From assembly GCA_964587155.1 (NCBI GenBank), contig CAZPKF010000003.1, forward strand, positions 1 to 64,000: DNA of 64,000 bases, read 5' to 3'. This document shows, piece by piece, positions 8,221-16,962 of this stretch. Position numbers and translations under genes: made by a program. The notes below the pieces were generated by a model. It worked only from the letters and a program-made list of their open reading frames with translations, was not told the DNA's origin and searched no databases. This stretch comes from Hallerella sp964587155. Its GTDB lineage: Bacteria > Fibrobacterota > Fibrobacteria > Fibrobacterales > Fibrobacteraceae. Each line of letters opens with the position of its first letter. Position 1 is the first letter of the stretch.

Positions 8221-9171
8221 ATGCAAGAAAAAAGCGTCTCCTTGGAACCCCTCAAGCCCAGCCTTGAACTTTTTAGCGTTATTTCCGATGAAACGCGCCT
8301 CAAAATTCTAAAGATCCTTTCGCGTTCGGAATTCACCGTCAACGAAATCAAGGATATTTTGGATATTCACCAATCCAACGCCAGCCGCCATCTTTCCAAA
8401 CTTTCCGCATGCGGCTTGCTCAAGGACCGGCGCGAAGGAACTCGGGCATTTTACGGACTTTCCGATGACCTCACCATGAGCAAGAACCTTTATTCGCTAA
8501 TCGCTGAATCCTGGGAAACGCTTCCCGATTTGGCCCTTGTCGAAAGCAAAGTGGAAGAAGCCTTGGTTCTCCGGCGAAACAGTTATTCTGCCAAGTTTCA
8601 CAAACTTTCCGAAGCGGGAGGGAGTCTCCGGGCGCAAATTGCCCTTTTCGCCCATTTAATCGTCCCATTTGAAAACGCCATCGACATCGGCTGCGGAGAA
8701 GGCGGCGATTTGAGTTTCATGCTTTCGAAACGCTGTCAAACGGTTACAGCCATCGACATCGAAGAATCCATTGTCGAAAGTGTCAAGGATTTGGCCAAGA
8801 GCCGCGGCATCACAAACATCAAAGCGCTTTGTGCCGACATGCAAAAAATTCCCCTGCCGGGGGACTTTGCAGACCTTGTCCTGATGAGCCAAGTTTTGCA
8901 CCACGCACCTAGCCCGCAAGAAGCTCTCGCCGAAGCAGTCCGGCTGCTGAAACCCGGCGGAGTCCTCGCACTCCTCGACCTGGCGGAACACCAAGAGGAA
9001 TCTCTCCGCGAATCCCATGGGCATCTTTGGCTGGGATTCAGCAAGGAGCGCGTTCAGTTTCTGCTGCAAAATCAGCCTTGCCAAATCGTGGAGTCCGAAA
9101 TCATTCAAAGCGAAATCTTTGAAGAAAAGAAGCTGCCAGCCATTTACATTCTCATAAAAAAAATTGCCTAG
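8221..9171 (+). CDS. ArsR-type winged-helix regulator fused to a SAM-dependent methyltransferase
   Basis: 316 residues. Residues 10-85 form an ArsR/SmtB-like winged helix (ISDETRLKILKILSRSEFTV; HQSNASRHLSKLSACGLL), without the cysteine metal site of ArsR itself. Residues 125-310 form a class I methyltransferase: motif I AIDIGCGEGGDLS, the acidic TAIDIEES, CADMQKIPLPGDFADLV and LKPGGVLALLDLAEH. Fused proteins of this architecture are known and are often linked to methionine/SAM metabolism; here no target gene is adjacent except the divergent PAP2 gene 23 nt away. The ATG lacks a Shine-Dalgarno sequence and is preceded at 4 nt by TAAATTTA, suggesting a leaderless mRNA. Whether the methyltransferase acts as enzyme or SAM sensor is unknown. 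Confidence 0.85.
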   Translation: MQEKSVSLEPLKPSLELFSVISDETRLKILKILSRSEFTVNEIKDILDIHQSNASRHLSKLSACGLLKDRREGTRAFYGLSDDLTMSKNLYSLIAESWETLPDLALVESKVEEALVLRRNSYSAKFHKLSEAGGSLRAQIALFAHLIVPFENAIDIGCGEGGDLSFMLSKRCQTVTAIDIEESIVESVKDLAKSRGITNIKALCADMQKIPLPGDFADLVLMSQVLHHAPSPQEALAEAVRLLKPGGVLALLDLAEHQEESLRESHGHLWLGFSKERVQFLLQNQPCQIVESEIIQSEIFEEKKLPAIYILIKKIA

Positions 9172-9197
9172 CAATTGCTTTTTTTTCGCTTTTTAGA

Positions 9198-9205
9198 TAA
9201 ATTTG
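9198..9205 (+). promoter_or_regulatory. TAnnTTTG promoter element before the 36-residue gene
   Basis: TAAATTTG, an exact consensus match, sits 21 nt before the ATG at 9227, with TTGC about 19 nt further upstream as a possible -33 element. Confidence 0.4.
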
Positions 9206-9226
9206 AATGTAAAAGAAGGAGTTCTC

Positions 9227-9337
9227 ATGGGAAAAATCGTCAAAATCACCGGAATCATTTTCGTATTCATGCTTTCGCTGTTCTCCATTTACCACATCGT
9301 ACAATCGCGCAGCTTAGAAGAAAAAAACGCAGAATAG
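9227..9337 (+). CDS. 36-residue single-pass membrane protein
   Basis: A short ORF with an excellent ribosome site (AAGGAG, 6 nt before ATG). It encodes a lysine-containing N-terminus (MGKIVKITG), one hydrophobic helix (IIFVFMLSLFSIYHIV) and a short charged tail (QSRSLEEKNAE). It has its own promoter-like element and its own strong terminator, so it looks like an independent small gene rather than noise. Function unknown; single-helix proteins of this size usually regulate or stabilise membrane complexes. The neighbours (a methyltransferase-regulator and a YfhO-like protein) give no clear hint. Confidence 0.65.
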   Translation: MGKIVKITGIIFVFMLSLFSIYHIVQSRSLEEKNAE

Positions 9338-9381
9338 CAGAGAGTTTTGTCAAACGCAAACTTTCCGGCAAACTTCAGGAA

Positions 9382-9411
9382 CCGTTCCTCGCAAAGGAAC
9401 GGCTTTTTTTT
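9382..9411 (+). terminator. Terminator of the 36-residue gene
   Basis: CCGTTCC pairs with GGAACGG around a 7-nt loop, followed by C and TTTTTTTT. The T tract runs straight into the TACCTTGC element of the next gene. Confidence 0.85.
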
Positions 9412-9422
9412 ACCTTGCAGAT

Positions 9423-12032
9423 ATGCAAAACGACACTTTGAAAAAAATCGGCATTTTCAGCGGAATTGGCATCGCCTTTTTCGTTTTCCTCCTCATCGTA
9501 TTCCGCAGTTTCGTCTTTAACGCAGAAACCCTGATGCTCAATTCCGACCAGCTGAACGGCATCGGAAGTAAAGTCATCCGCGCCGAAAACTTAATCCTTT
9601 CGGAATGGGACGATTCCCGACTAGGCGGCGTTCCCACTCTAGACGCCCTTTTCGGCGACGCTTATCATCCGCTCGTACTCGTTGAATTTTTGACGGATCC
9701 GGCAAGAGCCGTCGGATTCAAATTCATCCTAATTCTGTGGACAGCCTTCCTTTGCTGCACAGCCCTTGTCAAATCCCTGACAGGAAGCTTCACCCTAGGA
9801 GCCCTATTCGGATTCCTTTACGCCTTTTCACCACAATACTTCTCTTACGTCTACGGCGGTCACGATGGAAAAATGATGGTTTTCGCCGTGGCCCCGCTAG
9901 CACTTCTCGCCATTCGCAAAATTATCCGGGAAGGGAGCGTCAAATACTTTGCCATTTTCACCCTTTCCGTCGTCTGGATGATTCTCGGTTCCCATTTGCA
10001 GTTGACTTACCTGTTCCTTTGGGGGGCAGGATTCTACGCTCTTTTTGAAACCATCGCCCTGAACGCCTCGGCAAAAATCCGAACGTCACGGTTAGGAGCG
10101 GCGGCACTTGCCCTGGCCATCGCACTGGGCATTTCTGCATTCCAAGTCATACCGCCCTATCTTTACACGACAACGGAATCCGTCCGCGGAACCGGAGAAA
10201 AAACAAGTTACGGCCATGCGACCAGCTGGTCCCTGCACCAAGAAGAACTGGCGTCCATGCTCATTCCCGGTTTTTTGGGCGTGGATGTCTATGACGAAAA
10301 AAACGGCACAGACGGTCCGGAACTTTCCGGCAGTTCTTTCATCAGCGTTTCTTACGCGGACATGAGACGCGAAGGCATTCAGAGTTCTCCATTCTACTGG
10401 GGACACAACCCTTTCAAATTGAATCACGACAGCGCAGGAATCGTCCTCACTTTTTTAGCCTTTTTAGGATTCTTTGTTAGCAGAGGCCGACGAATCGCCG
10501 CATTCTGGTTTGTCGGAGCGGCAGTAGCGCTATCGTATGCCATGGGAGCCCATTCTCCGCTGTTTCAACTTTGGTTCGACATCATTCCGGGCATGAAGAG
10601 CTTTAGAGCGCCCAGCATGGCCATGTTCTGGCTTCCCCTGTTGATGACCATGATGGCCGTTCCCGTCATTTCCGCCTTCAACGAGCCGGAAAACAAACGA
10701 AGATTCAAAGCCGGACTTGTCATGTTCCTCATTCTTTTGGGAATCGTTTGCCTTGCGCGCTTCTGCTGGATGGATTTCCTCGGTTTCCCGGGACTTCTCG
10801 TATCCATCCTTTACGGACTTGCCCTCATCGCCGTGCTGAACGTTTTGGACCGCGGTGTTTCATTCTCGCCGAACGAACTCATCAAATCGTTTACGTCAAA
10901 ATTCCAAAATTCATCCAAACTGGAGTTGTCCGCCATCTTTTTTCCGTTTTTGCTTGTCGGAATCTTTTTCTTTTCCGGGCAGAATCTCGTTTCAAATCCC
11001 GAAACGGCCAGTTACTTCAAACCGCTGAACGAAACAGTGATGCGCTTCACCGCCGTCCAGATTTTGCCCAGCTTCTGCCTTGCCGCCGCGGCAGCCGTCG
11101 CCGTCTGGTTCTTATTCTCCCTCCAGTGGCCCCTTTGGAAAAAAGCGCTTGCCACATTCGCTGTCGCCGCCATTGAATTATACAGCATCAATTTCCCCTT
11201 TGTCGACACTGTTCCCGAAAATAATTACGTACAACCGACAAATCCCGTCATCCGCGCCATCCAAAAAGAACACCCCGACGCCCAGAACCGCCCACGGGTC
11301 CTTTCGCTTTCTCGAAATCCGGCTATCAGCGGCAATTCGTTCCCTCTTTACGAAATGAGCAACGCAGACGGTTTCCACGATAACGAGCTGGCCTCTTACC
11401 GGCTTTTCCGGGGAGAGGGCAATGAAAACTATCTGTATAACGTCAACCAAGTTTTGCAAGGCGATGCGCAAAACGCCTTTCTCGACCTGATGAACATCGG
11501 CGACATCATTTTCGATTCCCAAGGGAAAACGGTTTACGCTCCGTTCCAGGGAAATTCAAGCGATGGCCGCCTTTACGGAAACTTTGCCGTAATGACCGAT
11601 TCCCAAGCCATCCAAGCCCTTCGAAACGGTTTTGATTTCCGCCACACGATCATCCTTTCGGAAGCCCCGGAATCCTTTGCCACGACAGACTCCGTCAGCG
11701 GAATCGCCAAAATTTCCGAAAAAATCAAAATGGACGATTTCACTTACCAAGTTTCTGCAGACAAGCCCGCATTTCTCCTTTCTTCGGGGAACTTCCACCG
11801 TTATTGGAAAGCGACTGTCAACGGCAAACCCGCCAAAGTTTACAAAGCGTTTGGAACTCTCCGCGCAGTCCAAGTTCCCGCCGGAAATTCAACCGTTCAC
11901 TTTGAATACAAATCCGACGCAGTCCGGGCATCGCTTGTCATTGGTCTAATTTCCGCTTTGGTTTTCATCGCCGCCATCGTCGCAGCCATCTTTTTCAAAC
12001 GGAAGCGGAAGTCCGCAATGAAACGGGATTAA
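9423..12032 (+). CDS. YfhO-family polytopic membrane protein
   Basis: 869 residues with roughly a dozen transmembrane segments in the first 560 residues, then a long C-terminal extracytoplasmic domain and a final helix (IGLISALVFIAAIVAAIFF) with a basic tail. The opening loop (LNSDQLNGIGSKVIRAENLI), the luminal SPQYFSYVYGGHDGKM motif and the C-terminal YWKATVNGKPAKVY segment are typical of YfhO proteins, GT-C-fold enzymes that in Firmicutes glycosylate teichoic acids. In a Gram-negative its acceptor is unknown. No Shine-Dalgarno sequence; TACCTTGC ends 4 nt before the ATG, so the mRNA may be leaderless. Its TAA shares 3 nt (TTAA palindrome) with the stop of the convergent gene. Confidence 0.85.
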   Translation: MQNDTLKKIGIFSGIGIAFFVFLLIVFRSFVFNAETLMLNSDQLNGIGSKVIRAENLILSEWDDSRLGGVPTLDALFGDAYHPLVLVEFLTDPARAVGFKFILILWTAFLCCTALVKSLTGSFTLGALFGFLYAFSPQYFSYVYGGHDGKMMVFAVAPLALLAIRKIIREGSVKYFAIFTLSVVWMILGSHLQLTYLFLWGAGFYALFETIALNASAKIRTSRLGAAALALAIALGISAFQVIPPYLYTTTESVRGTGEKTSYGHATSWSLHQEELASMLIPGFLGVDVYDEKNGTDGPELSGSSFISVSYADMRREGIQSSPFYWGHNPFKLNHDSAGIVLTFLAFLGFFVSRGRRIAAFWFVGAAVALSYAMGAHSPLFQLWFDIIPGMKSFRAPSMAMFWLPLLMTMMAVPVISAFNEPENKRRFKAGLVMFLILLGIVCLARFCWMDFLGFPGLLVSILYGLALIAVLNVLDRGVSFSPNELIKSFTSKFQNSSKLELSAIFFPFLLVGIFFFSGQNLVSNPETASYFKPLNETVMRFTAVQILPSFCLAAAAAVAVWFLFSLQWPLWKKALATFAVAAIELYSINFPFVDTVPENNYVQPTNPVIRAIQKEHPDAQNRPRVLSLSRNPAISGNSFPLYEMSNADGFHDNELASYRLFRGEGNENYLYNVNQVLQGDAQNAFLDLMNIGDIIFDSQGKTVYAPFQGNSSDGRLYGNFAVMTDSQAIQALRNGFDFRHTIILSEAPESFATTDSVSGIAKISEKIKMDDFTYQVSADKPAFLLSSGNFHRYWKATVNGKPAKVYKAFGTLRAVQVPAGNSTVHFEYKSDAVRASLVIGLISALVFIAAIVAAIFFKRKRKSAMKRD

Positions 12033-13018
12033 AAGTCAAATAGAACAGACGCTTCGAGTCCACCGCGAAAGTCCGGTCCCAGAACAAAGTGCGCCGGGCT
12101 ATCAAAATCGCTCATCATTGCATCGACAACAGCGTCTCCGATGGAATAGAGATAAATTAAAACTAGTCCCCAGATATACTGGTTGCGGTTTTTCCGAAAG
12201 TAAAGAATCTGTTCGTTGATGATGTCAAGGTTTTCGTGCGTGGGATCTTCTTTTTCCAAGGCGTGTTTTCTGTCCAAATAATATTCGATGACATTTTGAC
12301 GAGAAAAGAGACTGACGGAAGCGCCAAAAAGTCCCATGTACAAAAGTCCCGCTTTCCCATACTCCCGGTTGTAAATTTGCCCCCAGCCCGGCACAATGGA
12401 ACGCAAAAGCGTCCCGGATACAGAGCGGTTTTCCACAACGCGCCCCTGATTATTCGCCCAGATTCCATAAGCGTCAAAAAGACTGTAAACATGGATACCA
12501 ATCATCCAGGCGAGCTCTGACTTTCGCAAATCCTCTTCTTCAATTTTATGATCGCTATACGAACGGACTCGCTCCGCAAACTGATTCCGTTTCGCTTGGT
12601 AATACGAGAGGCTGTCCCGATGTTCAAGAATCCTGCGCGAATACAGCGCAACGGAATCCTGAAATTCCCGCGCCTGTTTGAACCGCCTGTCTTTTTGCGC
12701 CTTTTTATTCACGAAAACTTCATAAGCAAGTCCGAGTTCTATCGCCGAAATGAATCCGCCGCGGATATAATGTCCCGTATAATAATGACCGCCACCGGGA
12801 AAAATTCCCAAAAGAAGCGTCATGGCAAGCGAATTATTGTCCGTTTCCACATCCCATTCATAAGTCGGCAGCGTATCGATACTTTCGACACCCGTTTTAC
12901 CTGTAGCGGCTATCTTCGGAGAAAAATCCACAGACACGGAATCCAGCGCATCATCCGCCCAAACGGCAGAAAGCGACAGGGCCAATGCCAAAAAAAATGT
13001 CCAAAAAGGAATCCGCAT
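12029..13018 (-). CDS. DUF5683-like protein with signal peptide
   Basis: 329 residues. A signal peptide (FWTFFLALALSLSAVWA, cleavage near residue 18) is followed by two copies of a small hydrophobic module: LLLGIFPGGGHYYTGHYIRGG near residue 80 and LLRSIVPGWGQIYNREYGKAG near 205, each followed by a hydrophobic helix. The PGxGQxY-xxx-KA pattern is that of DUF5683, common in Bacteroidetes and related phyla and of unknown function. A charged helical stretch lies between the modules. ATG 13018 gives a proper signal peptide; the longer frame does not. The 3' end meets yfhO tail to tail. Confidence 0.7.
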   Translation of the reverse strand: MRIPFWTFFLALALSLSAVWADDALDSVSVDFSPKIAATGKTGVESIDTLPTYEWDVETDNNSLAMTLLLGIFPGGGHYYTGHYIRGGFISAIELGLAYEVFVNKKAQKDRRFKQAREFQDSVALYSRRILEHRDSLSYYQAKRNQFAERVRSYSDHKIEEEDLRKSELAWMIGIHVYSLFDAYGIWANNQGRVVENRSVSGTLLRSIVPGWGQIYNREYGKAGLLYMGLFGASVSLFSRQNVIEYYLDRKHALEKEDPTHENLDIINEQILYFRKNRNQYIWGLVLIYLYSIGDAVVDAMMSDFDSPAHFVLGPDFRGGLEASVLFDF

Positions 13019-13138
13019 TGCACCAAATAATAAAAAAATCTTTCCGGGAATCCCGTTCAGAGAATGGAATCGACACACATCCCAAGCAAAGACAACTTTT
13101 GTCAAATCCGATTTCTATCTTGTATCGTGAGGAAAAGA

Positions 13139-14407
13139 ATGGAACAAACGCATCAAATCGCCTTGATAAGTCTAGGCACGGAACTCACGCAAGGCTTCAC
13201 GCTCAATACGAACGCCCATTGGATGGCCGGACGTCTCTGCAAAATGGGATTCAACGTCGCTTGCGAGATTACCCTTCCGGATAGTGCCGAATCTTGGCGG
13301 TCCGCTTGGAAAATGCTCCGCAATGCGGGGATCCAAACAGTGATTCTCAGCGGCGGACTGGGCCCAACAGAAGACGACAAAACGCGTTTTTTCATCGCCG
13401 AGACCTTTCACCAACCGTTGGAATTCCACGAAGAATGGTTGCAGTCCATCAAAACATTCGTTGAAAGTCGCAACAAGAATTTTTCTGAAGCGAACCGCAT
13501 CCAGGCATTTTTTCCCCGCGGTGCAACCGTCTTAAACAATCCCGTCGGAAGTGCTCCCGGATTCCGCATCACGCAAGACGGAGTCACCCTATTCGCTCTT
13601 CCGGGCGTTCCCTTCGAAGCGAAAGAAATGTTCGAACGCCACGTCGTTCCCTATCTTTCCCCAAAACAAAAAAACTTTTTCTTTCGGGAACTCCGTCTTG
13701 CCGGCATCTTTGAATCGGACCTGGCGGAAAAATGGAAAGAATTCCCTTTCCCCGCACAAGTTTTCTGGTCAAGCCTTCCCGTCCGTGACGGACTCCTTTT
13801 TCGCTTGTATTCCACGGAATCCGCCCAAATTCTCGAAGAAACCGCGCAACGCTTAATTCAACGCCTCGACGACCGCCAAAGCGTCATTTCCACCAACGGA
13901 AAAACTCTTCTAGAAGTGGTCGCCGACTTGCTCAGCGCCCGCGGCGAAACTCTTTCTACGGCGGAATCCTGTTCGGGCGGAATGATTGCAAGCGAAATCG
14001 TAAACCTCCCCGGCGCAAGCGTTTTTTTCAAAGGTGGCGCATGCGCTTATTGGAACGAAGCCAAAGAGAATATTCTCGGCGTTCCCACAGAAACTCTATC
14101 CACCCATGGAGCCGTGAGCAAAGAGACTGCCATCGCCATGGCCGACGGCGCACGTCGAATTTACCATTCGGATTGGGCGATTTCCACAACCGGAATCGCC
14201 GGGCCCGGAGGCGGAACGGCAGAAAAACCCGTTGGACTCGTATGGATGGCAGTCGCCTCTCCTTGGGAAAACTTCGCCTTTTGCGAAAAATTCTCTGGAG
14301 ACCGGGAACAAATCCGTGAAAAAAGCGTTTTTAAAGTGCTGGATGTTTTGCGCCGCGCGATTCTCAAAAAGAATGAACAGAAAAGCACTTGCACAAAAGA
14401 ACAGTAA
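13139..14407 (+). CDS. cinA: CinA-family protein (nicotinamide-nucleotide amidase / ADP-ribose pyrophosphatase)
   Basis: 422 residues. The N-terminal MoaB/Mog-like domain has ISLGTELTQG, TLNTNAHWMAGRL and the substrate loop LSGGLGPTEDDKT; the C-terminal PncC-type amidase domain has STAESCSGGMIASEIV and TTGIAGPGGGT. PncC deamidates NMN in pyridine nucleotide recycling; the N-terminal domain can hydrolyse ADP-ribose in some species. ATG 13139 follows GAGG at 7 nt. It sits directly upstream of recA, an order also known in Gram-positives. The recA promoter appears to lie inside its last codons. Confidence 0.9.
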   Translation: MEQTHQIALISLGTELTQGFTLNTNAHWMAGRLCKMGFNVACEITLPDSAESWRSAWKMLRNAGIQTVILSGGLGPTEDDKTRFFIAETFHQPLEFHEEWLQSIKTFVESRNKNFSEANRIQAFFPRGATVLNNPVGSAPGFRITQDGVTLFALPGVPFEAKEMFERHVVPYLSPKQKNFFFRELRLAGIFESDLAEKWKEFPFPAQVFWSSLPVRDGLLFRLYSTESAQILEETAQRLIQRLDDRQSVISTNGKTLLEVVADLLSARGETLSTAESCSGGMIASEIVNLPGASVFFKGGACAYWNEAKENILGVPTETLSTHGAVSKETAIAMADGARRIYHSDWAISTTGIAGPGGGTAEKPVGLVWMAVASPWENFAFCEKFSGDREQIREKSVFKVLDVLRRAILKKNEQKSTCTKEQ

Positions 14408-14417
14408 TTTGTATATT
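14389..14417 (+). promoter_or_regulatory. Putative recA promoter within the end of cinA
   Basis: TTGCAC and TATATT separated by 17 nt, 35 nt upstream of the recA ATG. The -10 matches 5/6 and the -35 only 3/6 of the sigma-70 consensus. No convincing SOS (LexA) box was recognised. Confidence 0.35.
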
Positions 14418-14451
14418 GAACAAGAACAAAAAATCCCCATCGGAGATAAAA

Positions 14452-15564
14452 ATGGCTAAGAAATCTGCTGCACCCACCCTCAACAAGCCCCTTTCCGGAG
14501 AAAAGGCAAAAGCCGTTGAAGCGGCCATCGCCCAAATTGAAAAGAATTTCGGAAAAGGTTCTATCATGACGCTCGGCGGTCAACCGGAACAAAATATTCC
14601 CGTCATCCCATCGGGCTGTGTCCAGCTGGACATGGCTTTAGGAGTCGGAGGATTTCCGCGGGGACGCATCATTGAAATTTACGGACCGGAATCTTCAGGC
14701 AAGACAACGCTTTCGCTCCACGCCATCGCCGAAGCACAAAAACAGGGCGGTGTTGCCGCTTTCATCGATGCAGAACACGCATTCGATCCCGTTTATGCGC
14801 GCCATCTCGGCATCAATATCGACCAACTTCTCGTTTCCCAACCGGATACCGGCGAACAGGCACTCGACATTGCCGAAACACTAGTCCGTTCCGGAGCCAT
14901 CGACATTGTCGTCATCGACTCGGTTGCCGCATTAGTGCCCCAAGCGGAAATCAACGGTGAAATGGGCGACAACCATGTAGGACTTCAAGCCCGTTTAATG
15001 TCCCAAGCGCTCCGCAAGCTCACTGGAATCCTTTCCAAATCCAACACCTGCATGATTTTCATCAACCAGCTCCGCATGAAAATCGGCGTCATGTTTGGCA
15101 ACCCGGAAACAACAACAGGCGGAAACGCTTTGAAATTCTACGCTTCCCAGCGTCTGGACATTCGCCGCATCGCCCAGATCAAAAACGGCGACGAAGTCAT
15201 CGGCAACCGCACCCGTGTCAAAATTGTCAAGAACAAAGTAGCTGCTCCCTTCACCCAATGTGAATTCGACATTCTCTATGGGCAAGGTATTTCCCGCGAA
15301 GCCAGCATTCTGGATTTGGGCGTTGAACTGGATGTCATCGAAAAGAGCGGTTCTTGGTTCTCTTACAACGGCGAACGCATTGGGCAAGGCCGCGAAAGTA
15401 CGCGTCTTTTCCTCAAAAACAATCCGGAAATCTGTGCCGAAATCGATGCGAAGATCCGGGAGCAAATGAAAGACGTGAAAATGTTCGACATTTCAGAAGA
15501 CGATGCGCTAGCAACCTCCGAAGAACTCTCGGATGCAGCCGAAGCCGCCGCAGAAGGCGAATAA
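14452..15564 (+). CDS. recA: RecA recombinase
   Basis: 370 residues. RecA forms filaments on single-stranded DNA, drives strand exchange and triggers LexA cleavage. Walker A GPESSGKTT (near residue 82), the catalytic-glutamate region AFIDAEHAFDP, Walker B IVVIDSVAALVPQAE, the L1/L2 loops (GEMGDNHVGLQARLMSQALR; FGNPETTTGGNALKFYASQR) and an acidic C-terminus are all present. ATG 14452 is preferred because CGGAG lies 8 nt upstream and the N-terminus is then of normal length; the frame is open upstream to 14389 but passes through the promoter-like region. A terminator follows. Confidence 0.97.
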   Translation: MAKKSAAPTLNKPLSGEKAKAVEAAIAQIEKNFGKGSIMTLGGQPEQNIPVIPSGCVQLDMALGVGGFPRGRIIEIYGPESSGKTTLSLHAIAEAQKQGGVAAFIDAEHAFDPVYARHLGINIDQLLVSQPDTGEQALDIAETLVRSGAIDIVVIDSVAALVPQAEINGEMGDNHVGLQARLMSQALRKLTGILSKSNTCMIFINQLRMKIGVMFGNPETTTGGNALKFYASQRLDIRRIAQIKNGDEVIGNRTRVKIVKNKVAAPFTQCEFDILYGQGISREASILDLGVELDVIEKSGSWFSYNGERIGQGRESTRLFLKNNPEICAEIDAKIREQMKDVKMFDISEDDALATSEELSDAAEAAAEGE

Positions 15565-15575
15565 TTCTCCCAAAG

Positions 15576-15642
15576 TCCCTTTCCTTTCCATCCAAACCGG
15601 TTTCGCCATATTCCTGTTTTGGAAAAGGGAAAGGGCTTTTTC
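15576..15642 (+). terminator. Terminator after recA
   Basis: CCCTTTCC and adjoining bases pair with GGGAAAGGG across a roughly 35-nt loop, followed by CTTTTT. The loop is long, so efficiency is uncertain. Confidence 0.55.
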
Positions 15643-15685
15643 CTTTGCTGGAGAACTCCCCCATAAAACAAAAACCTTTTTTTGT

Positions 15686-15693
15686 TAACTTTG
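15686..15693 (+). promoter_or_regulatory. TAnnTTTG promoter element before the MerR gene
   Basis: TAACTTTG, an exact consensus match, ends 28 nt before the TTG start codon. Confidence 0.4.
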
Positions 15694-15721
15694 AAAAGTC
15701 TCATTTTGAAAAGAGGTTTTT

Positions 15722-16225
15722 TTGTCTTACTCTATCGGCCAAGTCGCCAAAAAAACAGGCCTTTCCGCTTACACGCTCCGTTACTACGAAAAAGAGGGTT
15801 TGTTGCCTTTTGTCCAAAAGACATCATCCGGCATCCGCGCTTACAGCGACGAGGATCTCCGTTGGCTTTCTCTCATCGAATGTCTCAAAAAAACAGGAAT
15901 GCCCATTAAAGAAATCCGCTCCTACCTCAAATGGTATAGCGAAGGCGATGCCACTCTTTCGAAACGCCTGGCGCTGTTCAAACGCCGAAAATCCATTATA
16001 GAAAAAGAACTGAGCGATTTGGAAAAAATCCTCAACAAAGTCAAATTTAAAATTTTCCTCTACGAAGAAGCAATCCGAGCCAAGAGCCTTCAAAAAGTCA
16101 ACCACTCCGATCAAATAGAAAAGCTCCGTGAAGAACTTTTCGGAGACCCCCATTTTTTCCCAAAGAATCCAGTCTCTGCAAAAAAACTTTCCGACAACGA
16201 TTCCCATCCCGATTTCCCCACATGA
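15722..16225 (+). CDS. MerR-family transcriptional regulator
   Basis: 167 residues. The N-terminal winged helix is canonical: YSIGQVAKKTGLSAYTLRYYEKEGLL, then RAYSDEDLRWLSLIECLKKTGM, followed by a long dimerisation helix rich in Lys/Glu (residues 88-125). No cysteine metal-binding set is seen, so it is closer to the AdhR/YfmP-type branch responding to aldehydes or other small molecules. The start is a TTG with AGAGG about 6 nt upstream. Its stop overlaps the ATG of the next, secreted protein gene (ATGA), so the two are coupled. Confidence 0.85.
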   Translation: MSYSIGQVAKKTGLSAYTLRYYEKEGLLPFVQKTSSGIRAYSDEDLRWLSLIECLKKTGMPIKEIRSYLKWYSEGDATLSKRLALFKRRKSIIEKELSDLEKILNKVKFKIFLYEEAIRAKSLQKVNHSDQIEKLREELFGDPHFFPKNPVSAKKLSDNDSHPDFPT

Positions 16226-16962
16226 TGCGTTTCTTTCAAAAGGCTTGTTTCCTTTTAGCCGTTTTACCTTTTTATTCCTTCGCAGAGGAATGCCCATCGC
16301 CATGGATTGATTTTCCCGCTGTCATCTCTGCCGAAGGACGCTTCATCAACCGCGAAAACGTCCGGGTACACGTCGATTTGATTTGGCAACATTTACCAGA
16401 AGCGGCAGACACATTCGACATCACGATTTCCGGCAAAGAATCATTCCGTTATATATCTTCTACGGACTACCGCTACATGGAATATCTCCCCGGGCGCATT
16501 CCCCGCCAGATGGCCATGCACCATCTCAGGGAAACCATTGGAAAAAGTCCCATCCGATGGGACGATTTGGAATTGCTCGCCCAGGGCATTTTCCTTTGCC
16601 GGGACAGTTTGCATCAGGATTCCACCTTTTTTTACCCAGCGCGTTCCCAGACCTGGTTCCGCATCCGCATCAATCATCCAAAGCCGGATACCGTTTGGAT
16701 GTTCGGCTCCGGAGAAGATCGGCGGCTAACTATCCATTCCTGGAATTTTTACGATGGCATTTTCATGCCGACAATCATTGATTTGAACGGAGTAAAGGAA
16801 TCCGGCATTTTTTGGATACGGACTGCACACCGCATTTCCCCGCCCAAACAAGAAAAAACCGAAATTTCCGAATCGCCTAAAAGCTCTTCCCGGTGGGCAT
16901 CACCGATTTGGAACAGGCTTGATCGAAAATCCAAAATTGCGCTGATATTGCAGATGCAGTAA
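16222..16962 (+). CDS. Uncharacterised secreted protein coupled to the MerR gene
   Basis: 246 residues. The N-terminus (MMRFFQKACFLLAVLPFYSFAEE) is a clear signal peptide with cleavage near residue 21. The rest is a beta-rich sequence with no family recognised (residues 40-200), ending in a Ser/Pro-rich stretch and a basic tail. A second ATG immediately follows the first and could be the start. Translational coupling to a MerR regulator suggests co-expression, but the function is unknown. Its last 63 nt overlap the 3' end of the convergent outer-membrane-type gene, so the C-terminal tail is encoded antisense to another coding region. Confidence 0.65.
   Translation: MMRFFQKACFLLAVLPFYSFAEECPSPWIDFPAVISAEGRFINRENVRVHVDLIWQHLPEAADTFDITISGKESFRYISSTDYRYMEYLPGRIPRQMAMHHLRETIGKSPIRWDDLELLAQGIFLCRDSLHQDSTFFYPARSQTWFRIRINHPKPDTVWMFGSGEDRRLTIHSWNFYDGIFMPTIIDLNGVKESGIFWIRTAHRISPPKQEKTEISESPKSSSRWASPIWNRLDRKSKIALILQMQ

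Noticed and set aside
14381..14451. GCACTTGCAC string before recA as an SOS box
   Set aside because: It does not form the spaced palindrome expected for a LexA site.
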